From an uncultured Neomegalonema sp. (GTDB lineage: Bacteria > Pseudomonadota > Alphaproteobacteria > Rhodobacterales > Rhodobacteraceae), in assembly GCA_938008165.1 (NCBI GenBank), contig CALLLP010000003.1:1-64000 (forward strand): DNA of 64,000 bases, given 5' to 3'. The notes under the pieces are model-generated. The model ran no database searches, had not been told where the DNA came from, and worked only from the letters and a program-made list of their open reading frames with translations. Every line of letters starts with the position of its first letter. The first letter of the stretch is position 1. The translations under genes and the position numbers were made by a program. Shown here one piece after another: positions 1-9,111 of the stretch.

Positions 1-1664
1 CCCGGTCTCGACCGGCCTATCTGGCGCGTGAGCAGAACGACGGGGATGAGGCCCACGGCGACGATGGCGAGCGAGGGCGTTGATGCCTGCAACAGCCGTT
101 CATCTTCCGCGAGGCGATAAGCCTGAACGGCGAGTGTGTCAAAGCCGAAAGGACGCATGATGAGGGTTGCGGGCAATTCCTTCATCACATCGACAAAGAC
201 GATGAGCGCCGCCGTCAGCAATCCCCCCCGGATAAGCGGCACATGGATCGATAGCAACGTTCCCTTTGCCGAGCGCCCCAAGGCGCGGGAGGCATAGTCC
301 ATCGAGGGGGTCACTTTTTCGAGGCTCGCCTCGACCGTTTGCAGCGCGACGGACATGAACCGCACCACATAGGCATAGAGCAGGGCCGCGATGGTGCCGG
401 TCAGCAGCAGGCCGGTCGAGACATCGAAGATCGATCGTGCCCAGCCATCGATCAGGTTATCGAGCGCACCGAGCGGCATCAGCAGACCGACGGCGATCAC
501 CGATCCGGGAACGGCATAGCCGAGCGAGGCGACCCGGTTCGAGAGGCGCGTGGCCGGAGTCATCGACAGCCGCGCCGCGTATCCCAAAAACAGCGCCAGC
601 CCGACCGTGAGCACAGCGCCCGCCCCGGCGAGCGTCAGCGAATTCAGGGCAAAGCCGAGATATCGCGGCCCGAACAGCGGATGCCCCCCTTCCCAGCTCA
701 TATGGCCCAGCACAAGCAACGGCAGGGCAAAGCCGAGGATCGTTGGCACGGTGCAGAACAGACAAGCCGCCATCGCCCGCGCCCCTGTCAGGCGAAATTC
801 GGGCGGTGCGGTAAAGCGCTTGCCCGCCGGGTGATAGCGCGCGGCCCGCCGCTGAAGACGCTCGATCGTCAGCAGGATCAGCACAAAGACCAGCAGGCAG
901 GACGAAAGCTGGGTCGCGGCGACCCGGTCGCCCATCAAAATCCACGACCGATAAACCCCCGTGGCGAATGTCGATACGCCAAAATGCGAGACGGTCCCGA
1001 AATCCGCCAATGTCTCCATCAGGACCAGTGCAATCCCCGTTGCAATGGCAGGGCGCGCCATCGGTACGGCGACCCGAAAAAACGAATCCCACGGCCCATG
1101 GCCCAGGGTGCGCGATACCTCGAAGGCCACGACCGATTGTTGCAAAAACGCCGCCCGTGCCAGAAGATAGACATACGGATACAGCACCAGCGTCAGCATC
1201 AGCCCCGCGCCCCCAAGCGACCGGATTTCCGGGAACCAGTAATCGCGCGGGCCAAGCGAAAACGCCGCGCGAAGGGCGCTTTGTACCGGGCCGGGATGAT
1301 CCAGCAGGGTCGTATAAGCATAGGCCAGCACATAGGCAGGAAAAGCCAGCGGCAGGGCCAGCGCCCATTCCAGAACTCTGCGCCCCGGAAAGACGCACAT
1401 CGTCACCAGCCATGCCGCGCCAACGCCGATTATCGCCGTGCCCACCGCTGTAATCAGGGCCAGTTGCAGCGTGTTGCCGATATAAAGGCCCAAGCGTGTC
1501 TCGACGAGATGGGCGAAGGTGCCGTCATCGGACTGAAACACCGTCACGACAACCGCGAGGATTGGCGTCGCGATCAACAATGCCACGAAGACGGCAAGTA
1601 CCGTCGTCATCGTCACGGGCAGTCTGCGCCCTTCGGCCTCGCCCGTTTGTTCCACAATCGCCAC
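1..1664 (-). CDS. fbpB: Iron(III) ABC transporter permease, double-domain FbpB type (C-terminus beyond window)
   Basis: Inner-membrane permease of a periplasmic-binding-protein-dependent Fe(3+) importer. 554 residues are visible and the frame is open to the window edge; the family is about 540-560 residues, so only the last few are missing. The chain is very hydrophobic and made of two homologous halves. Each half carries an EAA-type loop that docks on the ATPase: one near residues 180-195 (SRTLGHGPWDSF, then PMARPAIATG) and one near 450-470 (SRALGRSAKGTL, then PLIRGG). The second half ends in the KELPATLIMRPFGF stretch usual for FbpB. The start is a GTG at 1664: an in-frame stop lies eight codons upstream and a GAAGGA ribosome site lies between. 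A second GTG at 1655 is also possible. The binding protein and ATPase are not in the window. Divergent from the gene at 1760. Confidence 0.88.
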   Translation of the reverse strand, partial: MAIVEQTGEAEGRRLPVTMTTVLAVFVALLIATPILAVVVTVFQSDDGTFAHLVETRLGLYIGNTLQLALITAVGTAIIGVGAAWLVTMCVFPGRRVLEWALALPLAFPAYVLAYAYTTLLDHPGPVQSALRAAFSLGPRDYWFPEIRSLGGAGLMLTLVLYPYVYLLARAAFLQQSVVAFEVSRTLGHGPWDSFFRVAVPMARPAIATGIALVLMETLADFGTVSHFGVSTFATGVYRSWILMGDRVAATQLSSCLLVFVLILLTIERLQRRAARYHPAGKRFTAPPEFRLTGARAMAACLFCTVPTILGFALPLLVLGHMSWEGGHPLFGPRYLGFALNSLTLAGAGAVLTVGLALFLGYAARLSMTPATRLSNRVASLGYAVPGSVIAVGLLMPLGALDNLIDGWARSIFDVSTGLLLTGTIAALLYAYVVRFMSVALQTVEASLEKVTPSMDYASRALGRSAKGTLLSIHVPLIRGGLLTAALIVFVDVMKELPATLIMRPFGFDTLAVQAYRLAEDERLLQASTPSLAIVAVGLIPVVLLTRQIGRSRP

Positions 1665-1759
1665 GATCCGATCACGTCCTTCTTATCGCCATAGGCTTGT
1701 CGTAGCGCAGTGCGCGCAACACTTGAAGCGGTATGAACGACGCAGTGGAGACCATAGCC

Positions 1760-2350
1760 ATGATTTCACGCCGACATCTTGTTCTCGGAATCGCATCGGG
1801 CGGATTGCTCGCAAATGCCGCCTCCGCCCTTGTTCCCACCCCAAGGCAGACGCCGGGGCCGTTCTATCCCGATGTGTTGCCCTCGGAAAGTGACAGCGAC
1901 CTGACCGTTCTGGGCGGCGGTGCACCCGCGACGGGCGAGGTCATCGTGGTCGAGGGGCGTGTTCTGGGTGCGGATGGCCGCCCGGTGCCGGGGGCTGCGG
2001 TAGAGTTATGGCAGGCGAATGCCTTTGGCCGCTATGCCCATAGCGCCGATCGCTCGGATGTGCCGCTCGATCCGAATTTTCAGGGCTATGGAGCCGTGCG
2101 CACCGATGCCGATGGCCGCTATCGCTTTCGCACGATCCGCCCCGGTGCCTATGCCGGGCGCACCCGCCACCTGCATTTCTACGCTACGGGGCCGGGTTTT
2201 GAGCGCATACCGATGCAGATGTACTTCGCGCGCGACCCCGGAAACGAGGTCGATTTCCTCTATCGATCGCTTCAAACCCCTCAACTGCGCGAGGCGGTCA
2301 CCGTGGGCTTTGCCGAAGGACGCGGGGTGTTCGATATCGTGCTGGGATAG
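1760..2350 (+). CDS. Tat-exported intradiol ring-cleavage dioxygenase-like protein
   Basis: Resembles protocatechuate/catechol-type intradiol dioxygenases, non-haem Fe(III) enzymes that open catechol rings. The sequence starts ISRRHLVLGIASGGLL, a twin-arginine leader with hydrophobic core, so the protein is probably exported folded. The mature part has the family segments QTPGPFYP, a beta-sandwich start (VVEGRVLGADGRPVPGA), WQANAFGRYAH with the first iron tyrosine, and RPGAYAGRTRHLHF with the second tyrosine and the His-x-His ligand pair. About 196 residues, shorter than PcaH/CatA; the loop between the second tyrosine and the histidines is short. I chose ATG 1760 over 1733 because GTGGAG lies about 9 bases before it and it places the RR motif at the N-terminus. 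No other aromatic-degradation gene is nearby, so the substrate is unknown. Confidence 0.82.
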   Translation: MISRRHLVLGIASGGLLANAASALVPTPRQTPGPFYPDVLPSESDSDLTVLGGGAPATGEVIVVEGRVLGADGRPVPGAAVELWQANAFGRYAHSADRSDVPLDPNFQGYGAVRTDADGRYRFRTIRPGAYAGRTRHLHFYATGPGFERIPMQMYFARDPGNEVDFLYRSLQTPQLREAVTVGFAEGRGVFDIVLG

Positions 2351-2371
2351 GGGTCATTGTACAGCCGTTTT

Positions 2372-5300
2372 TCACCGGCCTTCACCGGCACCAAAGGGGG
2401 TTAGACCTGTGCCTGCGGCACGGGCGACATTTTGGCCGTCCATGACCCCTGAAACGATTTTTCTCAGGAAGCCGGGGGCAAGAGCCGATAGCGGATTGAC
2501 CCATACTTTCGGTGCCTGTGTCGTGCCACTGACGGCGAAGGTGATGCCGAAGATGCCTTCGCCTTCACCCCCGGTCAGCAAACCACCCAGCAGCGGCACC
2601 GATCCGAGCGCGCCATTGATGGCATAGGCGGGTGATAATGTGCCGCGCAGGTCGATCCCTTTGCGTTCAATATCGTAGGTGCCGTCGAGGGTCAGGCCAA
2701 GGGCGCTGCCCCATGCCACACCATCGGCAATCGACCACCGCCCACCGATGCCTGTAAAGGGCAGGGCGACCTTGGAAAACGTCAATCCACCCGACAGCAT
2801 CTGACGCGCCAGCGAAGCTACAGCGCCCCCTGACAGGATTTGGCGCATCGTCTGTGAATTGCGGATGGTGATCCCGTTGGATTGTACCAGCCCAACGATT
2901 CTGGAGGGTGAACTGCCACTGCGCATCCGCGCATCGAGCCGCAATTTGCCCCCCGTGGCCCCCTTGAACACCGAAGCGGTATCGAGAAACGCTCCGGCAT
3001 CCTCCGAAGTCAGCAGGAGCGTCAGATCGTCATTGAGGCGCCGGTCGGCGTGTAATTGGGCCGGGGCGACGCCATTGAACGCCCCCTTGAAGTTTGCGCC
3101 CATCACCCGCTCACCCGACAGGTGCATCCCGCCATTCACATCGGTAATGATGAGATCATCACGCAGCTTGACCGCTGCAAGGCGGGTTGCGATTTCCAGA
3201 ATGGGCGCCTGAATAGGGGGCGGAGGGTCGATTTGCGGGGTCTTGCTCGCATCCAATGCATCGGAGAACGCACGCCGCAGATCGAGAAACGCGCCCGCCA
3301 CCTCGACCCGTCGGATGGAAGCGTCCGATCCCTTGAGATACCGTATTCCGGCATCGAGACTGTCGGTGAGGACGATGCGGTCGAAATCGACCAGTTGAAC
3401 CTCGCCATCCGTGTCAAAGCTGACCCGGCCATTCGCCGCAATGCCGGTGCCCCGGACGGCAATCTTGTCGATTTGACCCGCGCCATCGGGATTGCGAAAT
3501 CCTGCCAGAGCGACGGTGACAGGCACGCCATCGGTCTTCACCCATCCGAGGCGCTCGCTCCGCAGGGTCGATCCGCTGAGATCCGCATTCGCCGCAAAGC
3601 GCGCCCCGCCGCCCGGAAACAAGTCGATCTTGGCATCCAGAACCGCCACGCCATCGAAATAATCGCTGACATCCATCCCCGCCCGCAGGGCAAAATCTTC
3701 GCGCGTCAGATAGGATTGCAATGTCAGCACGCTTTCGGGCTTGCCCGGTAAAGGCGTTTCGAAGGCCTGCGCGTATTCCAGCCGGGCCGATAGGCCATCG
3801 ACTTTTGCATCCGCCCGGAATTTCAACCCGTCCGGTTTGACCGCAATCGCCATGGTATCGCCCGCGATTTGAACGCCCACATGCGGCTCATAGAGCATGA
3901 AATCACGAATATCGGCATTGGCGCGGAAATCCACATCCTCAAGGCTGATATCGTCATCGAGGGGCAGTTTAACCTGCACCTTTCCCGCCACATCCCCGCG
4001 CGCTTTGGCAATATCGAAGCCGGAGGAAGTAATCAGGTCAAGAGGTTCGTGATCCAGAAACCGCAGGATCGATTGTGCCGGTCCCTTTACCCTGAGAGCG
4101 ACATGGCCTTCCGGGGTATCGGGCGAAAAATCGGGAATCGAAAAACGCGATTTTCCCAGCGTAAAGCCCTTTTGTTTCGCGAGGACGACACGCCCTTCGT
4201 CGAGAAAGACATCCAGCCGGTCGAGCGACACGAGGCCATGTCCGCGACCGTGTCTTATGGGCGGCATGCCGGGGATGGCGGTTGCGATTGCGTCTTTGAA
4301 ATCAAAGGCCAGCGCCAGCGCATCCTGTGCGGGATCGCTGGTATCGAAGCGGGCATCCAGCGTGATATTCGAGACGTGACCATCATGGATATTATGCCGA
4401 ACCCAGCGCCGACCGCCGGGGGCAACGCCCTTTGGCCAGAGGGGAGCGATCTTTCTGAAATCGGTTTCGCCAGCATCGAGGTCAATCTGCGCGCGGGTTG
4501 CGTATATGTCGTGGGAGATCGTCGCTTTGGCACCGATGGCGATCCCGTTCAGACGCGCGTTGAAGCCCGGTATCTTGACCGTCGATCCGCGCTGATCGAG
4601 CATCAGATCGACCCCGTCGAGGGTCAGGGGTGCATCGTAGAAATCCGACAGCGTGATGATGGCACGCGGGGTGTGAAAGGAGGAGACGGACAGACGATCC
4701 TGTGCCGGATCGAGGATCGCTTCGGTCTTGAAGGTCGTGAGTTTGATCTCCCGCCCATCCGGTAAAGCGGCTTGGACATCATGACCGCTCAACTCTTTCA
4801 GCACGAGACGCTTGCCCATACCCTCAATCTGCACGGCCCCGCTCATCCCGACCATCGCCAGCCTTGCCTCATCGTGCCGGGCGACAATGCCATCGAGCGT
4901 CATATCCCGCAGGATAACCGTATCATCGGCAAAGGATGCCTTGGATGAAAGGCGCTTGACGCGGATTGCATGATCGTCGCGGGCCGCATCAATATCCTCC
5001 GCCACGATCGTGGCAAGCGTGATCGCTTCGATATCGGGGTGAAGGGTGCCCGACAGTGCCAGCGTTCCCGCCGTGCTCTTTATGCCCTTGGCGGGTAGGT
5101 CGAGGGTTGGCGCACCCATCTTGATCGTCCCCACCGCATTGCTACCCGCATCGGATCGCGCGGAGAGTGCGACGGCCTTGGCGGTAAAGGCAAGCGCGCC
5201 ATCGGGAGCGGTATAGGCAATGCCCGGCGCTGTCGCCTCCAGGGACCAGCGACCCGCGCCCCGGTACTGTAGGCTGGCATCGGCACTGAAGGACAGGCCG

Positions 5301-6268
5301 TCTTCGGTAATCCTCATATCGCGGATATCGGCATGCAGGTTGTCGGGGCCATAGGTCAGATCGGCACTGAATCGGTCGATACGCCGGGGGCCTCCGCCCG
5401 CCATGACCGTACCGCCCCGCGCCGCAAGTATCCGCGCGTGGATGTCGATTGGGGTGGCATCCGAGGCCAGCGTTGCGCTCAGTGTTCCGTTCAGCGGAAT
5501 CGCCACGTCCGAGAGCGCATCGAGCGCCGGGTCCAGCGATGCGAAGAACGAGGGGAGGAGGTTTTCAAATCTCGCTTTGATGGCAAGATTGCCATCCTGT
5601 TGGCGGGTCGCATCCATATCGAGCGACAGGGTATCTCCATCGCCGGTCTCGATCAGCCCCGCGAGGCGAAGGCGACCATCCGGGTCGAGCCTTGCATCAG
5701 GTACGGATGCCGCAACCCCGACCCCCTGCGTGTCATCCCGATACCGAAGGGTGGCATCGGTTAGCTCGATACGCGGCAGAACCGATCCGGTCTCCTCGGA
5801 GGACAGTCCATTCAGGGGAAGCACCGCATCGCTGAGACCACCAATGCCAACGCTGAAGCGGCCCTCACGGTCACGGGTAACATCGATTTGCGCGCCGCTG
5901 AGGCGAATACCGCGAATCTCTACGGCTTTGCGCGCCGTGCTGTGAGGGGATAGCGACATCGACAGGCCAAGCTCTGGTACGCTTGCCATTTCGTCGCCCG
6001 CCGCATCCCTGACGCGCACATCGCGCAGTTTCAGGCCCGTCAGGCCGCCTTTTCCGAACAGGTCGAATTCAGCGCCGGATGTTTCCATCTGCCATCCGGG
6101 GGCCGCCTGCGCCATAAATGCGTCGAGCGCCCGTTCAGGCACCGGCACATTGATCGGTCCCGATACCAACCGTGCGCCAAGCGCGATCACCACGATCAAT
6201 AATATCGGCAGGGGCCATAAAAGCACCCTGACCCCGACACCGACCGCCGATGTTGTCCGCTTGGCCAA
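2372..6268 (-). CDS. Large AsmA/YhdP-like envelope protein (DUF3971 plus AsmA-like C-terminal region)
   Basis: 1298 residues. One N-terminal membrane helix (about 12-33, VLLWPLPILLIVVIALGA) is followed by a very long periplasmic part rich in repeated beta strands and ending in an AsmA-like region (about 1050-1290) with conserved GTLSPAYAING and PLLGGLLTGGEGEGI segments. Known relatives (YhdP, TamB, AsmA) form elongated lipid-conducting grooves between inner and outer membrane and help move phospholipids; that role here is inferred from family. The start is a TTG at 6268 with GGATGGAG about 8 bases before it; the nearest ATG is out of frame. It converges on the dioxygenase-like gene with a 21-base gap and is divergent from bcp. 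Confidence 0.85.
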   Translation of the reverse strand: MAKRTTSAVGVGVRVLLWPLPILLIVVIALGARLVSGPINVPVPERALDAFMAQAAPGWQMETSGAEFDLFGKGGLTGLKLRDVRVRDAAGDEMASVPELGLSMSLSPHSTARKAVEIRGIRLSGAQIDVTRDREGRFSVGIGGLSDAVLPLNGLSSEETGSVLPRIELTDATLRYRDDTQGVGVAASVPDARLDPDGRLRLAGLIETGDGDTLSLDMDATRQQDGNLAIKARFENLLPSFFASLDPALDALSDVAIPLNGTLSATLASDATPIDIHARILAARGGTVMAGGGPRRIDRFSADLTYGPDNLHADIRDMRITEDGLSFSADASLQYRGAGRWSLEATAPGIAYTAPDGALAFTAKAVALSARSDAGSNAVGTIKMGAPTLDLPAKGIKSTAGTLALSGTLHPDIEAITLATIVAEDIDAARDDHAIRVKRLSSKASFADDTVILRDMTLDGIVARHDEARLAMVGMSGAVQIEGMGKRLVLKELSGHDVQAALPDGREIKLTTFKTEAILDPAQDRLSVSSFHTPRAIITLSDFYDAPLTLDGVDLMLDQRGSTVKIPGFNARLNGIAIGAKATISHDIYATRAQIDLDAGETDFRKIAPLWPKGVAPGGRRWVRHNIHDGHVSNITLDARFDTSDPAQDALALAFDFKDAIATAIPGMPPIRHGRGHGLVSLDRLDVFLDEGRVVLAKQKGFTLGKSRFSIPDFSPDTPEGHVALRVKGPAQSILRFLDHEPLDLITSSGFDIAKARGDVAGKVQVKLPLDDDISLEDVDFRANADIRDFMLYEPHVGVQIAGDTMAIAVKPDGLKFRADAKVDGLSARLEYAQAFETPLPGKPESVLTLQSYLTREDFALRAGMDVSDYFDGVAVLDAKIDLFPGGGARFAANADLSGSTLRSERLGWVKTDGVPVTVALAGFRNPDGAGQIDKIAVRGTGIAANGRVSFDTDGEVQLVDFDRIVLTDSLDAGIRYLKGSDASIRRVEVAGAFLDLRRAFSDALDASKTPQIDPPPPIQAPILEIATRLAAVKLRDDLIITDVNGGMHLSGERVMGANFKGAFNGVAPAQLHADRRLNDDLTLLLTSEDAGAFLDTASVFKGATGGKLRLDARMRSGSSPSRIVGLVQSNGITIRNSQTMRQILSGGAVASLARQMLSGGLTFSKVALPFTGIGGRWSIADGVAWGSALGLTLDGTYDIERKGIDLRGTLSPAYAINGALGSVPLLGGLLTGGEGEGIFGITFAVSGTTQAPKVWVNPLSALAPGFLRKIVSGVMDGQNVARAAGTGLTPFGAGEGR

Positions 6269-6407
6269 GAAGGCGACTCCATCCTAAACGGGACGCGTTC
6301 GATACGCCCGTTATCCCGTCCCATTGTCGCCCGATACGAATCCTATACGGCGGTCATTATTTCCGCGTAAACAATTCCCCATGAGATGTGAATGAAGGAG
6401 AGCCGCC

Positions 6408-6878
6408 ATGACAGAATCGATCGAGGAAGGAGTCCTGGCCCCGGCTTTCTCCGCGCCGCGCGACGGTGGCGATACGGTTTCGCTCGCCGATTATGCGGGC
6501 CAGACCGTCGTTCTATATTTTTATCCCAAAGACGACACCTCTGGATGCACCAAGGAAGCGCAGGAATTCACGGCCCTGATCGATGATTTCGCACAGGCCG
6601 GGGCGATCGTGATCGGCGTATCAAAGGACAGCGTGAAGAAACACGATAAATTCCGCGATAAATACGCACTGGGCGTGGTTCTCGTCTCCGATGAAACGAC
6701 AGCGATTTGCGAAGATTTCGGCGTGTGGAAAGAAAAGAGCATGTACGGCAAAACCTATATGGGGATCGAGCGCTCGACTTTTATCATCGATGGCGAGGGC
6801 GTTGTCCGCCGCGTCTTCCGCAAGGTAAAGGCCGCGGGCCATGCGGCTCAGGTTCTGGAAACGGTGCGGGCGCTGTAA
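6408..6878 (+). CDS. bcp: Peroxiredoxin of the BCP/PrxQ family (thiol peroxidase)
   Basis: Cytosolic thioredoxin-fold peroxidase reducing hydrogen and organic peroxides. 156 residues, full length. The peroxidatic cysteine is C47 in YPKDDTSGCTKEAQEF, with the conserved Pro and Thr of the active site. In 2-Cys BCPs a resolving cysteine follows five residues later; here that place is Gln52, so the enzyme must use another thiol (the only other Cys is in the TAICEDFGVW segment) or work as a 1-Cys type. Start ATG 6408 has AAGGAG seven bases upstream. Divergent from the YhdP-like gene and upstream of the bactofilin. Confidence 0.95.
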   Translation: MTESIEEGVLAPAFSAPRDGGDTVSLADYAGQTVVLYFYPKDDTSGCTKEAQEFTALIDDFAQAGAIVIGVSKDSVKKHDKFRDKYALGVVLVSDETTAICEDFGVWKEKSMYGKTYMGIERSTFIIDGEGVVRRVFRKVKAAGHAAQVLETVRAL

Positions 6879-6915
6879 CGTCGCGCGGGGTGTTAACTTA
6901 TCGCGCCTAACCGGC

Positions 6916-6944
6916 TTGATTTGCGTATCAGTATCGGTCAGAAT
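6916..6944 (+). promoter_or_regulatory. Candidate sigma-70 promoter for the bactofilin gene
   Basis: TTGATT (6916-6921) and CAGAAT (6939-6944) are separated by 17 bases, about 75 bases before the bactofilin start. Consensus match is moderate; not verified. Confidence 0.4.
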
Positions 6945-7020
6945 CGCGGCGAGCAGACTGCGTACGCGGTTCGGCGTTCATCCTGAAAGCCGAATTCAAT
7001 CATCTGGGGGTTGAAGAGAC

Positions 7021-7560
7021 ATGTTTCAGAAATCGAAAATCAACGAACCGATTGATCCGCGAGCAGGGTCAAAACCGGCACCATCGGCGCCGACGCCATC
7101 GGTCAAAAGTTCTGGCGACCGCATGGCTATGTCGGACAAACCCGCCTCACGCGGCGTCACATCGGCCTCCCCATCGGTCATTGCACCGGATCTGACGGTC
7201 ATCGGCCATCTGATCACCAATGGCGATTTGCAGATCGAGGGAACCGTTGAGGGCGATGTGGAAGCGCGGGGCCTGATCGTCGGCAACAATGCCCATGTGA
7301 AAGGCGAAATCCGCTCGAACGACGTTACCGTCAACGGCAAAGTCACCGGCCATATCAAGGGCCAGAAAGTACGCCTTGCCAGCAGTGCGCGCGTCGATGG
7401 CGATATTACCCACGCGTCGCTGGCCATGGAAGAAGGCGCCGATTTCGAAGGCTCGATCCATCGTGCCGAAGACCCGCTGAAAAACACGCAGCGCGGGGCC
7501 GGGTCCAAGGTCATGGAATTGACCGATACGGCCAAAACCGGCAGCGATACGCCCACCTGA
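7021..7560 (+). CDS. Bactofilin family polymer-forming protein
   Basis: 179 residues. A proline/serine-rich disordered N-terminus (about 1-50) precedes the bactofilin core (about 56-150), a right-handed beta-helix seen as short hydrophobic repeats (VIGHLITNGDLQIEG, VEGDVEARGLIVGNNAHVKG, VNGKVTGHIKGQKV, ASSARVDGDI) and then a polar tail. Bactofilins polymerise without nucleotide into filaments that scaffold wall enzymes, stalks or chromosome-segregation proteins. ATG 7021 has a GAAGAGA ribosome site. In many alphaproteobacteria an M23 peptidase gene is adjacent; none is here, and the partner is unknown. Confidence 0.9.
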   Translation: MFQKSKINEPIDPRAGSKPAPSAPTPSVKSSGDRMAMSDKPASRGVTSASPSVIAPDLTVIGHLITNGDLQIEGTVEGDVEARGLIVGNNAHVKGEIRSNDVTVNGKVTGHIKGQKVRLASSARVDGDITHASLAMEEGADFEGSIHRAEDPLKNTQRGAGSKVMELTDTAKTGSDTPT

Positions 7561-7606
7561 CCCATCAAAAAGACCGGGTGGTATACTAAAGGTTCAATTT
7601 TGGTCT

Positions 7607-7635
7607 CTGCCATGCTATGATTGCAAGCATGGCAG
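7607..7635. repeat. Perfect 9-bp inverted repeat between bactofilin and GntR regulator genes
   Basis: CTGCCATGC (7607-7615) and GCATGGCAG (7627-7635) are perfect reverse complements separated by 11 bases. No T-run follows, so a transcription terminator is not obvious. It could be an RNA hairpin ending the bactofilin transcript or an operator for the downstream regulator. A TGGTATACTA near-palindrome at 7579-7588 lies just before it. Confidence 0.5.
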
Positions 7636-7719
7636 GGAGAATGATGCTCTGTCGGACGTCAAACGTGTTCGCGATGATCCCGTTTTCCGTCACCCTGAAT
7701 GCGAAGACAGGATCGGCAG

Positions 7720-8436
7720 ATGCTTGACGACATTGACCTTGATTCCGATACGGCGTCTCCCCGGCGCAAGATGGGGGCGCCTGACCTCGCGGCTATCCTG
7801 AAACGCGATATTACGGCGGGCCATTACGGCCATAACGAGCGGCTACCCGCCGAGCGCGACCTTGCGGATCGTTTTGGCGTCGCGCGGGGCACCCTGCGCG
7901 AGGCGCTCAAACAGCTCGAAGAAGCGGGGTATGTCGAGCGTCGCCCCGGCAGCGGAACCTATGTCGTCTATGTGGATGAGGATACGCCCCGTGCCGTGGT
8001 CGAACAGACCCGCCCGATCGATCTTGTCGATGCCCGCTTTGCGTTGGAGCCGCATATTTGCCGATTGGCGGTTTTGCAGGCGACCGTCCGCGATTTTGAG
8101 CGCGCGGAGGCTATCCTGCGGCAAATGGAAACCTGCGGCACCGATTTCGAAGCCTTCGCGAATGCGGATGAGGCATTTCACATGATGCTCGCCGATATTA
8201 CCGGCAACCCAATGATCCGCTGGATGATGACGCAGGTGTGCAAGGTCCGGGGGCATACCCAATGGGCACAGGTGCGCGGTCTGACCCTCAATGTCGAGAT
8301 GATCGCCCGCTATAACCGTGAACATCGAAGCATTCTCGATGCCATCCGCGCCCGCGAGCCGGAGCTCGCCGCCGAGCGCATGAAGGCGCATCTGGGCGAG
8401 GCGCGCCTTTCCCTGATGCAAATCACGCAATCCTGA
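7720..8436 (+). CDS. GntR family transcriptional regulator, FadR subfamily (FCD domain)
   Basis: About 238 residues. The N-terminal winged helix has the GntR signature LPAERDLADRFGVARGTLREA and the wing RRPGSGTYV; the C-terminal all-helical FCD ligand domain shows DEAFHMMLADITGN and HRSILDAIRARE with the histidines that usually bind a metal next to a carboxylate effector. FCD regulators commonly sense organic acids such as lactate, pyruvate or gluconate; the effector cannot be read here. Two starts are possible, 7699 and 7720; I prefer 7720, with a weak AGGATCGG upstream. The near-palindrome TGGTATACTA at 7579-7588 resembles FadR-subfamily operators and may be its own site. Confidence 0.85.
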   Translation: MLDDIDLDSDTASPRRKMGAPDLAAILKRDITAGHYGHNERLPAERDLADRFGVARGTLREALKQLEEAGYVERRPGSGTYVVYVDEDTPRAVVEQTRPIDLVDARFALEPHICRLAVLQATVRDFERAEAILRQMETCGTDFEAFANADEAFHMMLADITGNPMIRWMMTQVCKVRGHTQWAQVRGLTLNVEMIARYNREHRSILDAIRAREPELAAERMKAHLGEARLSLMQITQS

Positions 8437-8529
8437 ATGACGCTGTGTAAAGGACATTCGTATAAAGCGGTTTCGTTTCTGGGCGACACCGCGTAGACGG
8501 GCGCGTGGCGCAGCAAGACGGGCGAAGCA

Positions 8530-9111
8530 ATGCTCAGGCGGATGTATGACTGGACGGTGGCCAAGGCGGAATCGCCCTATGCCCTGATAATTCTCGCATT
8601 GGTCGCTTTCGCGGAAAGCTCGTTTTTCCCGATTCCCCAAGAAGCCCTGATGATCCCGATGATTGTGGCGGCCCCGCACCGGGCATGGCTGGTGGCGGGG
8701 GTTGCCACGCTGGCATCCGTTGCGGGGGCGATTCTGGGCTATCTGATCGGCTATGTCTTCTACGATACCATTGGCATTCAGCTGCTCGAATTCTACGGCA
8801 AGGCCGATCGTTATGACGAATTCAGGGCGCTCTATACGGATCATGGCGTGCTGGCGGTCGCCATCGGCGCGATTACGCCATTTCCATTCAAGGTGACGAC
8901 GATTGTGAGCGGCTTGCTCCAGATGAATTTTGTGTCATTTGTGATTGTGTGCTTGTTGGGAAGGGGGTTTCGCTTTTTCCTGATTGCGGCGCTTCTTCGC
9001 CGGTTCGGTACGCCGGTACGCGCCTTTATCGAGCGGCGGTTGGGCTTGGTGACGCTTCTGGCGTTCGCCGTGTTGATCGGTGGATTTATGGTGTTGAAAT
9101 ATGTCGTCTAG
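8530..9111 (+). CDS. DedA/YqaA-like (SNARE-associated/VTT domain) membrane protein
   Basis: 193 residues, four to five membrane segments. It has the DedA hallmarks: an acidic residue in the first hydrophobic stretch (AFAESSFFPIPQEAL), the GAILGYLIGY glycine-rich helix, and the re-entrant ITPFPFKVTTIVSGL segment followed by GRGFRFF. Family members are linked to proton-dependent membrane homeostasis and undecaprenyl-phosphate or phospholipid recycling. The 3' end overlaps dsbB by 11 bases, so the two are probably co-translated. Confidence 0.88.
   Translation: MLRRMYDWTVAKAESPYALIILALVAFAESSFFPIPQEALMIPMIVAAPHRAWLVAGVATLASVAGAILGYLIGYVFYDTIGIQLLEFYGKADRYDEFRALYTDHGVLAVAIGAITPFPFKVTTIVSGLLQMNFVSFVIVCLLGRGFRFFLIAALLRRFGTPVRAFIERRLGLVTLLAFAVLIGGFMVLKYVV

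Noticed and set aside
339-1694. Long + strand open frame (451 codons) opposite the iron permease
   Set aside because: Its product is Arg/Gln/His-rich with no domain, and the minus strand encodes a clear permease. It arises from GC-rich third positions.
3869-4765. 298-codon + strand open frame inside the YhdP-like gene
   Set aside because: No family features; the minus-strand protein continues through the whole region.
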